A stretch of 64,000 nt of DNA from Spirochaetota bacterium (GTDB lineage Bacteria > Spirochaetota > UBA4802 > UBA5550). The notes under the pieces are model-generated. The model ran no database searches, had not been told where the DNA came from, and worked only from the letters and a program-made list of their open reading frames with translations. Shown piece after piece: positions 1 through 8,753 of the stretch. Each line of letters starts with the position of its first letter. Within the stretch, counting starts at the first letter, position 1. The stretch is taken from positions 1 to 64,000 of the forward strand of contig JALOTL010000012.1 of the NCBI GenBank assembly GCA_025457915.1, given 5' to 3'. A program made the translations under genes and the position numbers.

Positions 1-133
1 GATATTTGATCAGCGCCTCCTTTATCACCTCGAATACCAGCACCAGCGAGGGAGAAAAAACAATAACCAGACTCGTGGATATTATTATTACCAGCAGATA
101 TCCGTATTTACGGGCAATTCCGATGTTTAACAA
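1..133 (-). CDS. N-terminus of a membrane protein, cut by the left edge
   Basis: An open frame runs off the left end of the window. Reading back from a TTG at 133 it gives about 44 residues that begin LLNIGIARKYGY and continue into a strongly hydrophobic stretch, so this is probably the first membrane segment of an inner-membrane protein. A TGA stop lies a few codons upstream of the TTG. No good Shine-Dalgarno sequence precedes it, so the exact start is uncertain. It follows the 490-residue secreted protein on the same strand with almost no gap, as in an operon. The family cannot be named from this fragment. Confidence 0.35.
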   Translation of the reverse strand, partial: MLNIGIARKYGYLLVIIISTSLVIVFSPSLVLVFEVIKEALIKY

Positions 134-146
134 TATGGAGTGCTTT

Positions 147-1619
147 TTAGAATAAGAAATTCATTGAAGCTGAGTACATGCCGCCCTTTTCAGTTTCCCT
201 CATCGAGAATGAAAATGACGAGGATCCGGCTTCCCTTTCCATTTCGAGTTTATAGAAGCTGTAATTTGGTTTTAACAGATACGACAGGGCCAGGTCGATT
301 ATCTTTATTCCGCCAAGAATGGGGAATGCATACCTGGCCTTTCTGGCGTTCCTTGCATTATACGCGCCGTATCCGGCGATGGCCATTTCTGCGAAATAAA
401 AGCCCCATCCCGGGATCCTGTAGCCTTTGTAGAAAAGGCCTCCGCCCGGAATGAATACGGAAAGAGCAAGTGCCGCACTGTCTTTTTCCCTGTAAAAGGG
501 GGGGAACTGGGAGGATTTTTCATATAACGATGCAAGCTGGTCTATGTATGATGCGGAGAAGGTTACAGGAATTGTGGACCAGAGAAATATCTGAAGGTTC
601 TGCATCCCTTTTGTTTTATCCCTGTCCATGACCCACGGAAAGTAGTTTACCTTGAATCCCGTAATGAATTCCGGGAGAAGATGATGGTTCAGTATCAGGG
701 CCGCGGAGAGGAATACCCCAGCAAGATCAGGATCCGTTTTTTTATATCCGAGGTACTCCGATGTAAGGTAGGAGCCGTATCCCGGCAGGCAAGTATTCGC
801 CCCCATATTTATCACGCAGAAGCTTTCCACGAACCTTTTTTCAAAATCGTCGGATTTGCTCTTTTCTATATTCGTAAAGGCATATCTCAACCCCGTGCTT
901 GAATCGATCTGGTCATTGACCTGCTTGACTGCGCCTGAAATTTTAGGGCTGGAATGTATGGTCAGGCGTTTTTTCGATGCGGCCTCACCGGTCAGTTCGG
1001 CCAGGGAGACGTATCTCCCGGTTTCGGTTATCATGATCGTTCCAGCGTCTGTTGAATATTTTCCTGGGTTCAGCCCGTGCCACTGCCCGGCGTCTATGAT
1101 ATGAAGGTTTCCTGACTTTTCAATTACTCGCGCGCGCACGTCAAGCCCACTGTGAATATATGCTATCTCCCTGGCGATCTTGTATGCGATATTGGAAGGT
1201 ATCCTGCTTCTTACCGTAATGCTTTTTCTCATCCCGGATGTTTCTTCGGAAGCCGGAATTATTTCAAGATCGGCCGCGAAATAACCTTCGACCGGATAGC
1301 ATTTTATGAGAACGCACAGCTCGACCCCGAGCAGCTCTATCAGCCGTTTGATGTTGATGCTGCCTTCCTTTTTGGCGAGGTCCATGTTTTGCGCGATTTT
1401 TTTCCGGTCGACCGGATAATATCTTCCGAGGCTCATGAACATTTCGGATGCGGCATCGCATGACCTTTCGGAGATGAGGTTGAATTCCTGGATCTGCTGG
1501 TATACCGGTATTATGGCCACAGACTCCCTTGGCTGATCTGCCGCTAATAGATTGACGGAAAAGAGGCGGAAGAAAAAAAGAACCGCAAGCGGGAGTAATT
1601 TTTCTGGTTTAATCTTCAT
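147..1619 (-). CDS. Secreted/membrane-associated protein of unknown function, paralogue A
   Basis: A 490-residue protein with a signal peptide at residues 1-27 (charged start, hydrophobic core, ending LLAADQ). Residues 30-150 form an alpha/beta domain that recalls the TolB/CsgG-like domains of envelope proteins. The C-terminal third has several hydrophobic segments and a glycine-rich motif, IPGGGLFYKGYRIPGWG, resembling the PGxGQxYNG signature of DUF5683-type membrane proteins. The next gene upstream (1771-3252) has the same length, order of parts and motif, so the two look like diverged tandem duplicates. Function unknown; an envelope role is inferred from the signal peptide and hydrophobic segments. 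Confidence 0.75.
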   Translation of the reverse strand: MKIKPEKLLPLAVLFFFRLFSVNLLAADQPRESVAIIPVYQQIQEFNLISERSCDAASEMFMSLGRYYPVDRKKIAQNMDLAKKEGSINIKRLIELLGVELCVLIKCYPVEGYFAADLEIIPASEETSGMRKSITVRSRIPSNIAYKIAREIAYIHSGLDVRARVIEKSGNLHIIDAGQWHGLNPGKYSTDAGTIMITETGRYVSLAELTGEAASKKRLTIHSSPKISGAVKQVNDQIDSSTGLRYAFTNIEKSKSDDFEKRFVESFCVINMGANTCLPGYGSYLTSEYLGYKKTDPDLAGVFLSAALILNHHLLPEFITGFKVNYFPWVMDRDKTKGMQNLQIFLWSTIPVTFSASYIDQLASLYEKSSQFPPFYREKDSAALALSVFIPGGGLFYKGYRIPGWGFYFAEMAIAGYGAYNARNARKARYAFPILGGIKIIDLALSYLLKPNYSFYKLEMEREAGSSSFSFSMRETEKGGMYSASMNFLF

Positions 1620-1770
1620 AAATGATCACTGCATTTGAATCCGGTAAGTGTATAAGTATCGTTTCAGCAGTCAAATTATTTTTAAAACAGTCGTGCTGAG
1701 GGTTGATCTGCCCGCGCCTGGCCGGGACATCGGGAAAAAAACCATAATGACGGCCGGAGATGATGAGCCG

Positions 1771-3252
1771 CTAGAAATTATAAGTCCAGGCTATTCCCGT
1801 TGTAACCCTGGATTCCCTGTCCGAATAAATAACCGGTTCAAACGTGGTTTCTTCAGGGTCGCCGCTTTCGATCCTGTCCTTCATCAGCAGAACATGGGCG
1901 AATTCAAAAATCCTTATCGCCCCTGCTATTCCGAGGAAGGTATACGCCCTTTTTCTGCTGTATGGGGCCGTGACGTAGGATTTTGTGATGAAGTTGTAGC
2001 GTCTTGAAGATGAGAATTCCTTCAGAGTATAGTACATCATGATATTGTCGAGATGAAAAAAAGCATAACCCCACAGGCGGTCGCCCTTGTAGAAATGACC
2101 CGCGCCCCCGCCGGCGATGGAAAAGAACGTCGCGATATAAGGGCTCCCGAGATACGGGGGGGCCTTTTTGAATTTCGAAGCATCTTCAATGTCCCTGTGA
2201 CCTATCGCATCTACCGTGAGCGACAATCCTCCGGTGAAAAGCATATAGTATGCATATCTGCTTTTGGCGACATCCGATCTGGAGGCGTCGGATTTTCTTT
2301 TTCTGATGTAATTGAGATTGTTTTTAAATCCGCTGATTTCAAGATAGAGATACGGTACCGAATTGACGCTCCAGAGAACGATCCCCTGCCAGTCTTTTTT
2401 ACCGTAATAAATCAGAGGGGCCGCGACGGGCATCAGTGAGCTTGCAGGCACGGTGAACAGCACGCCGTATAACACCTGCCATGGTGAAGATTTCTGGAAG
2501 ACCATCTCGGATTTCCGCATATGTGATATTTCAGTCATGCGCCTTGAGCTGTCCTCGAAAGAATGTAAAACGAAATCCCCCCTGGTAACGGCATCCCCGG
2601 AGACCTGCAGGCCGTTTTTCAGCGTAACCCGTCCTTTTTTTCTGAAGTTTTTGAATCCTTTATCCTTCGTCGAAATGGCTTCAAAAAGATCATAGGAACC
2701 GGACAGTGCGGAATTAGACCTCGCCCTGCCGTTATCGTCCACGGACAGGTACAGGGGATGTTTGTAATTTTTAAGAATTCCGATTATGAACCTTGATACG
2801 TGCTCTTCGAACAAATAGCTCGTATTAAGGGTGCCGAGTCTTTCACTTGCGTCGATTTTAAGAGAATATCTGTAAATCAATCTTCCGTTGTATGGAAGTG
2901 CCGTCCCGTAGGCTGAAAGAACCAGGATGAGAGTATCGCCCTGGTCATCCAGTTTCCCGGCAACCGCGAGGTTGATTCCGGCGTCCTGCGCGAACTGGAC
3001 GAGGCACCTTTCTTCCATGCAGCCGAATTTTTTAAGCTCGTCCTTCAGCGGTGAAACGTCGAAAATTTTCAGTGACGTTATTATCGTATTAAGATGGGAT
3101 TCTATCACGGGGCATGAAACCTGCGCCCTGGCGCTGCCGGCTTCGATCCATGCTATGCCGATGGACGGCTTGGGATCCCGCGCGTCCGCGGCATACAGGG
3201 ATATGGATAAAAGCATTATAAGGGCCGCAAGGCATGCCGCATTAATCTTCAA
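1771..3252 (-). CDS. Secreted/membrane-associated protein of unknown function, paralogue B
   Basis: A 493-residue protein with signal peptide MKINAACLAALIMLLSISLYAADA. The start is a TTG at 3252, chosen because AGGAGGGG lies directly upstream; it overlaps the end of btuR by 11 bases. The N-terminal domain (about 28-150) begins PSIGIAWIEAG and resembles the matching part of paralogue A. After a variable middle there are hydrophobic stretches and the motif IAGGGAGHFYKGDRLWGYA, again like DUF5683-type proteins. Overlap with btuR suggests co-transcription with the cofactor genes, but nothing in the protein points to a cofactor role. Confidence 0.75.
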   Translation of the reverse strand: MKINAACLAALIMLLSISLYAADARDPKPSIGIAWIEAGSARAQVSCPVIESHLNTIITSLKIFDVSPLKDELKKFGCMEERCLVQFAQDAGINLAVAGKLDDQGDTLILVLSAYGTALPYNGRLIYRYSLKIDASERLGTLNTSYLFEEHVSRFIIGILKNYKHPLYLSVDDNGRARSNSALSGSYDLFEAISTKDKGFKNFRKKGRVTLKNGLQVSGDAVTRGDFVLHSFEDSSRRMTEISHMRKSEMVFQKSSPWQVLYGVLFTVPASSLMPVAAPLIYYGKKDWQGIVLWSVNSVPYLYLEISGFKNNLNYIRKRKSDASRSDVAKSRYAYYMLFTGGLSLTVDAIGHRDIEDASKFKKAPPYLGSPYIATFFSIAGGGAGHFYKGDRLWGYAFFHLDNIMMYYTLKEFSSSRRYNFITKSYVTAPYSRKRAYTFLGIAGAIRIFEFAHVLLMKDRIESGDPEETTFEPVIYSDRESRVTTGIAWTYNF

Positions 3253-3763
3253 TTCCCCTCCTTGCGTTAACGCCCATGCCGAAATAGTGTTTGATCATTT
3301 TCATTTCCGTCACCAGATCAGCCAGGGATATTATTTCATCGTCCGCTCCCCTGCCTGTAAGAACGAGTTCCTTTTCAGGCGGTTTCATATGAATCAGTTC
3401 CTTTATATCTTCGAATGATATCACCCCCAGGGACGCGGCGGTGATGACCTCGTCGAGAATGACGACGCGGAATTTTCCGTCGGCGACGACATCCCTGGAC
3501 CTCTGAAGCGCCTTTGCGGCATGTCTGATGTGCTCGTCGAGCGGGTCTCCCGGTCTGCAGAGACCCTCGCACCCGTAATGCTCAACGGATATCAAGCCGC
3601 CGAGCATGCCGGCCGCGTCAAGCTCGGATGACCTTTTTCCTTTCATGAACTGGATCACGACAGTCCGCAAACCGGCGCCCGCGGCCCTGAGCGCAAGGCC
3701 GAACGCGGCAGTAGTCTTGCCCTTGCCTTCGCCGGTGTATATATGAACGTATCCCCTGTCCAT
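3242..3763 (-). CDS. btuR: Corrinoid (cob(I)yrinic acid a,c-diamide) adenosyltransferase
   Basis: A 173-residue protein of the BtuR/CobO/CobP family, full length. The P-loop GEGKGKTTAAFG sits at residues 11-22, followed by the family segments VVIQFMKG and VVILDEV. These enzymes transfer the 5'-deoxyadenosyl group of ATP to cob(I)alamin or its precursors in the cytoplasm. The gene starts 4 bases after the larC stop, so it belongs to the larE-larB-larC transcription unit. No other cobalamin gene is nearby, so it may serve salvage of imported corrinoid. Confidence 0.93.
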   Translation of the reverse strand: MDRGYVHIYTGEGKGKTTAAFGLALRAAGAGLRTVVIQFMKGKRSSELDAAGMLGGLISVEHYGCEGLCRPGDPLDEHIRHAAKALQRSRDVVADGKFRVVILDEVITAASLGVISFEDIKELIHMKPPEKELVLTGRGADDEIISLADLVTEMKMIKHYFGMGVNARRGIED

Positions 3764-3767
3764 GCGG

Positions 3768-4964
3768 TCAATCCGCCGGCTCCGTCCCGGTTGCTTTTTC
3801 TTTAAGAGCGAGTCTCCTCGCCTCGTCGTATATTTCCCTGAGCGGCGCGCCGGATTCGACCGCGGCTTTTCTGCAATCCTCGTATTCCGGGGATGCTGTA
3901 ATCATCCGCTCCTTCATCATGTGAATCTTGACCCTTATCCGGCCGTAACGGGTAGGGACGGCGATGGATTTTCTTGCCAGCTTCATTCTTTTCGACCCGC
4001 TGATCCTCAGTCCCGAGGTCGTTGTTTCAGCAAAGATTATTTCAGATATCCGGTCAAGATCGTCCCTGCCGGCTATCACGGTAAGCACCGAGGCCGGCCT
4101 TGATTTTTTCATTATTGCCGGAACCAGGTATGCGTCCGCGGCGCCCGCGTTCAGAATCCTGTCGATTACATGCTCGTAGATTTCTGGATTCATGTCGTCG
4201 ATGTTTGTTTCGATAATCAGCACGTCGTCCCTTTCGAATTTTTCTCCTTCTTCAGCCTCGCCTATTATCACCCTCAAAACGTTCGGGTCCTCCAGGTCCC
4301 TTGATCCCGCGCCGTATCCAGACCCGAGGGCCTTCATCTCCGGTATCCCGCCGAAACTTTCGGCAAGGACGGAGAGGAGGGCGGCTCCAGTAGGGGTGGT
4401 AAGCTCCGATTTAGTATTGCCGGAATATACGAGCGCGCCCTCGAGAAGGATTATCGTGGCAGGAGACGGCACTGGAAGATTGCCGTGGGCCGCCGAGATC
4501 ATGCCGCCGCCGAGGTTTACCGGCGATGAATATATTTTTTCTATGCCCATCAGTTCCAGACCGACGGCCGCTCCCACTATGTCTATGATCGAATCGACGG
4601 CGCCGACCTCGTGGAATTCACAATCCTCCGCCGGGACCCCGTGGACCTTCGACTCGGCCCCGGCCAGCCTCATGAATACATCCGAGCTGATTTTTTTAGC
4701 CCTGCCGCTTATGCCGCTTTTGTTAATTAGGGCAAGAATGTCGGAAAGATTCCTGTGGATGGCTGATTCCCCGTGGCTGACAGTGAACCTGGTGCAGGAG
4801 ATGCCCTTTCTGGACGTTTTTTCAGAGGTCAGTTCGTAGCCTTCGAGTCCTGTTTTTTTTATTTCATTTTTCAGGGCGGTGAAATCGAGGCCGCAGTCTA
4901 TGAGGGAGCCGATGAACATGTCCCCGCTGATGCCGGAAAAGCAGTCTATATACGCCGTCTTCAT
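3768..4964 (-). CDS. larC: LarC, nickel insertion protein for the Ni-pincer cofactor
   Basis: A 398-residue DUF111-family protein, here one uninterrupted frame; in Lactobacillus plantarum the gene is split in two and joined by a frameshift. Family features are the N-terminal YIDCFSGISGDMFIGSLIDCG, the segment EFHEVGAVDSIIDIVGA, TPTGAALL near residue 195, and ETNIDDMNPE near residue 250. LarC is a CTP-dependent enzyme that puts nickel into pyridinium-3,5-bisthiocarboxylic acid mononucleotide, the last step of cofactor synthesis. The start codon overlaps the larB stop by one base (TGATG), a sign of translational coupling. Confidence 0.93.
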   Translation of the reverse strand: MKTAYIDCFSGISGDMFIGSLIDCGLDFTALKNEIKKTGLEGYELTSEKTSRKGISCTRFTVSHGESAIHRNLSDILALINKSGISGRAKKISSDVFMRLAGAESKVHGVPAEDCEFHEVGAVDSIIDIVGAAVGLELMGIEKIYSSPVNLGGGMISAAHGNLPVPSPATIILLEGALVYSGNTKSELTTPTGAALLSVLAESFGGIPEMKALGSGYGAGSRDLEDPNVLRVIIGEAEEGEKFERDDVLIIETNIDDMNPEIYEHVIDRILNAGAADAYLVPAIMKKSRPASVLTVIAGRDDLDRISEIIFAETTTSGLRISGSKRMKLARKSIAVPTRYGRIRVKIHMMKERMITASPEYEDCRKAAVESGAPLREIYDEARRLALKEKATGTEPAD

Positions 4965-5728
4965 CAGGGACGGGCCGTCTGCCTGTTGATCATCCCGGCG
5001 AAATAGCCGGCACCGAAGCCGTTGTCGATGTTGACGGTGACGACGCCCGGGGAGCAGGTGTTCAGCATCGTAAGGAGCGCGGAGAGTCCGCCGAAGCTGG
5101 ACCCGTATCCGGTGCTTGTCGGGACCGCGATGACCGGCCTGTCCGTGATTCCTCCGATTATGCTCGGGAGGGCGCCGTCCATGCCGGCGACAACCACTAT
5201 CACTCCGGCGTCGAATACTTTTTTCACGTTTCCGAACAGCCTGTGTATCCCGGCGACGCCTGCATCATAAAGCCTTTCGACATTGTTTCCCATCGTCTCG
5301 GCCGTAAAGGCGGCCTCTTCCGCGACCGGGATGTCGGATGTTCCGGCCGTCACTATGAGGACGCTTGATTCGGTAATGATCTCTCCCCTGCGTCCTATCA
5401 GTATCATCCCGGACGTTTCATTGAATTGCGAGCCGGGTATCGTTTTTTTTACGGATTCATAGATGTTCCTGTCGGCCTTCGTGGCAAGTATGGTTGAGTG
5501 TCCGTCCGCCATTTTTTGGAGTATCTCGGTTATCTGGTCTATGGATTTGCCCTTGCAGTAAACGACCTCCGGGTATCCCTTGCGGATGGCCCTGTGGCTG
5601 TCGATAAGTGCGAATCCCAGGTCTTCGAAGGGGAGTGACTTCAGTGAGTTTATCACCTCTTCGATTTCTATCCTGCCTTCCCTGTAGCTTTCAAGCAGGC
5701 CGATGAGTTTTTCCCTGTCCAATATCAA
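4964..5728 (-). CDS. larB: LarB, pyridinium-3,5-biscarboxylic acid mononucleotide synthase
   Basis: A 254-residue protein related at its C-terminus to PurE-type AIR carboxylases. Diagnostic stretches are VVYCKGKSIDQI, VTAGTSDIPVAEEAA, DAGVAGIHRLF, VVVAGMDGALPSIIGG and VPTSTGYGSSFGG. LarB carboxylates and hydrolyses nicotinic acid adenine dinucleotide to give the pyridinium biscarboxylate mononucleotide, the first dedicated step of the nickel-pincer cofactor. The assigned start is a TTG that overlaps the larE stop (TTGA), with AAGGA just upstream; a second in-frame TTG lies two codons later. Confidence 0.92.
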   Translation of the reverse strand: MILDREKLIGLLESYREGRIEIEEVINSLKSLPFEDLGFALIDSHRAIRKGYPEVVYCKGKSIDQITEILQKMADGHSTILATKADRNIYESVKKTIPGSQFNETSGMILIGRRGEIITESSVLIVTAGTSDIPVAEEAAFTAETMGNNVERLYDAGVAGIHRLFGNVKKVFDAGVIVVVAGMDGALPSIIGGITDRPVIAVPTSTGYGSSFGGLSALLTMLNTCSPGVVTVNIDNGFGAGYFAGMINRQTARP

Positions 5729-6555
5729 CCGTTCCTTGAGATGGATGCGTTCATGCTGCCCATTCGGTATCCCTCGAGGTCGAGAGAGACGTAAAGGAAT
5801 CCGAGTGACTTTAATTTCTCCGCTATTTTTTTGGAAGTATTTTTTTCCGCCAGTAGGGCAATATTTTCAGGATCGACCTCGATCCTGGCCGTGTTATATT
5901 CCAGCCTTACCCTTACGTTCCTGAACCCGAACTGTCTTATATATCGCTCCGCTTCGTCAACCATTTTGAGTTTTTCAACGGTAATCACCGTGCCGTATGG
6001 GAATCTTGTAGCCAGGCAGGGATTGGGCGGCCTGTCCCATGTTTCCAGGCCGAGGTGCTTCGACACCTCCCGTATTTCCGCCTTTGAAAAATCCATATCC
6101 TTCAGCGGGCTTCTTATACCGAGCTCGTTCAGGGCTCTGACCCCGGGCCTGTAGTCATCAAGATCGTCCCTGTTGGATCCTTCCATCACCGCTTTAATAT
6201 CCTCCGAGACCGAATATTCAATGATTTTTTTAAATACCTCCAGCTTGCAGTGATAGCACCTGTCCGGGGGATTGGATCTGAACGCCGCATTTTTCAATAT
6301 GTCGTATTTTAAAATGACATGTTCGATCCTGTGATGTTCGGCAAACTTTATTGCTTCTTCAATTTCCGCCCTTGTATATACACCTGATGCGACAGTCACG
6401 GCCACCGCGTTTTTCCCCATGGATTCCCTGGCGGCATATGCCAGCAGGGAGCTGTCCGTGCCTCCCGAAAAGGCGACCGCGGCTTTTTTCATGGATGAAA
6501 GGACGGCGACAAGGTCCCTGTATTTTGCCAGTGATGAATTCAGAGTATCAGACAT
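5725..6555 (-). CDS. larE: LarE, ATP-dependent sulfur transferase of the Ni-pincer cofactor pathway
   Basis: A 276-residue PP-loop protein. The SGGTDSS pyrophosphatase motif is at 30-36. Three cysteines stand out: C100 and C103 in DRCYHCK, and C180 in NPCLATRFPYG. The single-cysteine LarE of L. plantarum gives up its own cysteine sulfur; enzymes with these three cysteines bind a [4Fe-4S] cluster and can act catalytically, and this copy belongs to that group by residue pattern. LarE converts the two carboxylates of the LarB product to thiocarboxylates. It is the first gene of the larE-larB-larC-btuR unit, with a gene-poor 700-bp stretch upstream. Confidence 0.92.
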   Translation of the reverse strand: MSDTLNSSLAKYRDLVAVLSSMKKAAVAFSGGTDSSLLAYAARESMGKNAVAVTVASGVYTRAEIEEAIKFAEHHRIEHVILKYDILKNAAFRSNPPDRCYHCKLEVFKKIIEYSVSEDIKAVMEGSNRDDLDDYRPGVRALNELGIRSPLKDMDFSKAEIREVSKHLGLETWDRPPNPCLATRFPYGTVITVEKLKMVDEAERYIRQFGFRNVRVRLEYNTARIEVDPENIALLAEKNTSKKIAEKLKSLGFLYVSLDLEGYRMGSMNASISRNG

Positions 6556-6930
6556 AATCTAAACCGCAATATTCATATGGACTCGGAAAAGGATGTTTTA
6601 AAAGAGTCCGCCATTAGGGATCGATGCTTATTTGCAGTCGCCTTTTTGTCATCTCCTTGCATGAAATCCTCCCTTCGGTCGTCAGTCTGGCAACGGGCTT
6701 AAATATTCATGCCTGTCGCATCCTGTGCGGCATCGACAGAGCGAACTCGAGGAGACATAAGGCAGAATGCCATAATAAAGTCTGCGTATAACATCCTGTT
6801 AGTGCTTCCGTGCACGTCAGACAGAACATCTGATAAAATCAGGAGTTGTGATTAATAGAAAGGAAATCCCTGATTTTTAGAAATGCCCATAAAGATAATA
6901 TCAGGTTTTTCATCTGTGATTACAACGAAA

Positions 6931-6978
6931 ATTCCTGTTTGAATATATTTTAAGGGATATTTCATTCAAAACAGGAAT
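6931..6978. repeat. Inverted repeat, possible hairpin
   Basis: ATTCCTGTTTGAAT at 6931-6944 is matched in inverse orientation at 6964-6978 with one extra base. The loop is about 19 bases and A/T-rich. No run of T follows on either strand, so it is not a clear terminator. Confidence 0.5.
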
Positions 6979-7168
6979 ATAATCATTATTTGGAATTACT
7001 TGAAAACTGAAAGCGCAGTTCCACACGGGAAAAGAAATCAAGAGTTCCGTCGGATGTTTTTAATGATGCCGGTCGTTGAATAACCGACCGCTTTCCGGTT
7101 ATATTATTGCGGTGGAAAAAATGAAGGATGCGTTAACTAAGAGCCCAGCATCCAGGTTATTTAAATTC

Positions 7169-7197
7169 TTGACAGATTGAACCATAAAGAAAAATAT
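7169..7197 (+). promoter_or_regulatory. Candidate sigma-70 promoter for the 154-residue lipoprotein
   Basis: A consensus -35 box TTGACA is at 7169-7174. An A/T-rich element, AAATAT, begins 17 bases later at 7192. It lies about 75 bases upstream of the GTG start at 7273. The -10 match is weak, so this is tentative. Confidence 0.4.
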
Positions 7198-7272
7198 ACA
7201 TAATGCGCTTACCGTGAATCTGTCATTATACATGTTAAGTGTTGTAATTAATAATCAAATTGGAGGGTTTTT

Positions 7273-7737
7273 GTGAAAAAGATATTCGTAATTTCTTTAG
7301 TGGTTCTCGCTCTTGCGATGGTTGGCTGCACAAAGAAACCGAGCGACACGCTTGGCAAACTTCAGTCGGCTGCAAAATCAGGCAACCTCGAAGATGCGAA
7401 AAAGTATTACACCAAGGGGACCGTAAAGGCGATGGAAGAGCTCCAGAAGCTGTTCCCGGTCGATCCTAAAAAAGGCGACAATAAATTTGCAGAGGGCGCT
7501 AAGTGGACCGTTGTAAATGAAAAGATAGACGGCGACAAGGCCGAGGTGAAAGTCAAATATACGGATCACCCTGATCCCAAGATGAAGGGCGCGGAAATCA
7601 CCTTCAACATGAAAAAAGAAGACGGGGATTGGAAGCTCGATCTCGAAAAAGAGCTCAACATGGCTCTTTCCATGTTCAAGGGCATGGGCGGGCAGATGAA
7701 TAATATGTTGAAAGGCCTGAAAAACCTCGGAAAGTAA
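7273..7737 (+). CDS. Small lipoprotein, DUF4878-like
   Basis: A 154-residue protein with a lipoprotein signal peptide: MKKIFVISLVVLALAMVGC, lipobox MVGC, Cys19. The mature part (SDTLGKLQSAAKSGNLEDAKKYY, then a beta-rich WTVVNEKIDGDKAEVKVKY segment ending in DGDWKL) has the plan of the DUF4878/NTF2-like lipoproteins found in many bacteria. The start is GTG at 7273, fixed by GGAGGG about 8 bases upstream. It stands alone, with its own terminator at 7760-7794. The C-terminal tail is methionine- and glycine-rich. No enzymatic role can be inferred. Confidence 0.85.
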   Translation: MKKIFVISLVVLALAMVGCTKKPSDTLGKLQSAAKSGNLEDAKKYYTKGTVKAMEELQKLFPVDPKKGDNKFAEGAKWTVVNEKIDGDKAEVKVKYTDHPDPKMKGAEITFNMKKEDGDWKLDLEKELNMALSMFKGMGGQMNNMLKGLKNLGK

Positions 7738-7759
7738 TTAACTGAGAGTCAAGGAAATG

Positions 7760-7794
7760 ATGAGCCGGCTACAAAATAGCCGGCTCATTTTTTT
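7760..7794. terminator. Rho-independent terminator shared by two convergent genes
   Basis: A perfect 12-bp stem (ATGAGCCGGCTA at 7760-7771 with its complement at 7777-7788), a 5-base loop and six T on the plus strand. The stop codon of the converging minus-strand hydrolase-like gene (7769-7771) lies inside the stem. Confidence 0.9.
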
Positions 7795-8689
7795 CCCCTA
7801 TGAATTTTTCGATGATTTCGTTCAAATCACCGCTTTTTTCTATCATCAGAAGATGGCTGCATCCCTCGAGAAAATGTTTTTTACGGGGATTGATTATTTT
7901 ACACAGATCCTCTCCCGCCCAGGACGGGAGCACCCTGTTTTCACCGCCCCAGATCAGAATGGAGGGCGGGGCGGCATCCACAAACAACGGATCATCGAGT
8001 TTTTTAAATCCCTCAAAATTTTCCAGGATATCGAAGAGAACCCGCATTGATTCCTTTTTTGTAAATAGCGAAACAAGATGCGACATCAATCCCCCGGGCA
8101 CATCGTATCCCTTTTTGAACTGCTTCTTTATGCAATATCCGGCAGCGAATCCCGGAAGGGTTATTCCGGCCGAAGCGGCTTTTATCAGCCTGTACGCGGC
8201 TTTTTTTCTGGATATCCTCCAGTAAAGAATACCAGACGGACCGGCCATTGTCGTGTTGAATGTGGCTGTATTTATAAGCACCAGGGATCTGACCCTGGAA
8301 GCGTGGATCGCGCCGTAATTCAAGGCAATGCCCGCGCCCATGCCGACGCCAGCAAGCGTAACCCCGTATAAATGCTCGGACATGATGAGCGCGTCCAGAA
8401 ATTCCGTGAAGAAATCCAGTGTCAGGCCGGAAGGTGGCCGTTCGGATCCGCCGAAACCCGGCAGGTCGACGGCATATATCCTGCGGGTTTTCATGAAATA
8501 TTTTATCTGCTCCTCCCAGATGGTATGGTCGCCTGCCGCATTGTGCAGAAAGATTAACGGGTCGCCGGAGCCCGCTGCCATATGCTTTGTTTTCAGTCCT
8601 TTAAAAATGAATGTCTTCATGCCCATGTAATCACATAATGAACTTTTAACCGATATAACAAGCAAAAAAATTGCGATGTATGACTTCAC
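7769..8689 (-). CDS. Alpha/beta-hydrolase-fold protein lacking the usual nucleophile
   Basis: A 306-residue protein with the alpha/beta-hydrolase layout: PLIFLHNAAGDHTIW near 45-58 (oxyanion-hole region), YAVDLPGFGGSERP near 72-85, and a nucleophile elbow at 114-118 that reads GVGMG. Active members have G-x-S-x-G, so Ser is Gly here. The acid site in the GGENRVLP segment appears to be Asn in place of Asp. The C-terminal His (GCSHLL) is present. It is therefore either a non-catalytic member or uses other chemistry. The given start is GTG with a hydrophobic leader; an ATG at residue 22 (MGMKTFIFKG) is a good alternative. Neither start has a clear Shine-Dalgarno sequence. Confidence 0.8.
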   Translation of the reverse strand: MKSYIAIFLLVISVKSSLCDYMGMKTFIFKGLKTKHMAAGSGDPLIFLHNAAGDHTIWEEQIKYFMKTRRIYAVDLPGFGGSERPPSGLTLDFFTEFLDALIMSEHLYGVTLAGVGMGAGIALNYGAIHASRVRSLVLINTATFNTTMAGPSGILYWRISRKKAAYRLIKAASAGITLPGFAAGYCIKKQFKKGYDVPGGLMSHLVSLFTKKESMRVLFDILENFEGFKKLDDPLFVDAAPPSILIWGGENRVLPSWAGEDLCKIINPRKKHFLEGCSHLLMIEKSGDLNEIIEKFIGEKNEPAIL

Positions 8690-8753
8690 GGATCATCGCA
8701 TGAAAAGAGGCCCGGACAGTCCGGATCAGCGTATGTTTTGGATTTATAAGCAA

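Larger units (their letters stand above)
6556..7272. other. Gene-poor 0.7-kb stretch between divergent genes
   Basis: Neither strand holds a convincing gene here. It separates larE (minus) from a small lipoprotein gene (plus), so it should carry promoters for both. It includes a long imperfect inverted repeat at 6931-6978 and a candidate promoter at 7169-7197. No cobalamin riboswitch motif was recognised ahead of larE. The stretch may be degenerate remains of a lost gene. Confidence 0.5.

Noticed and set aside
6556-7272. Cobalamin riboswitch ahead of the larE-btuR unit
   Set aside because: None of the conserved B12-box-like motifs was recognised on the minus strand.
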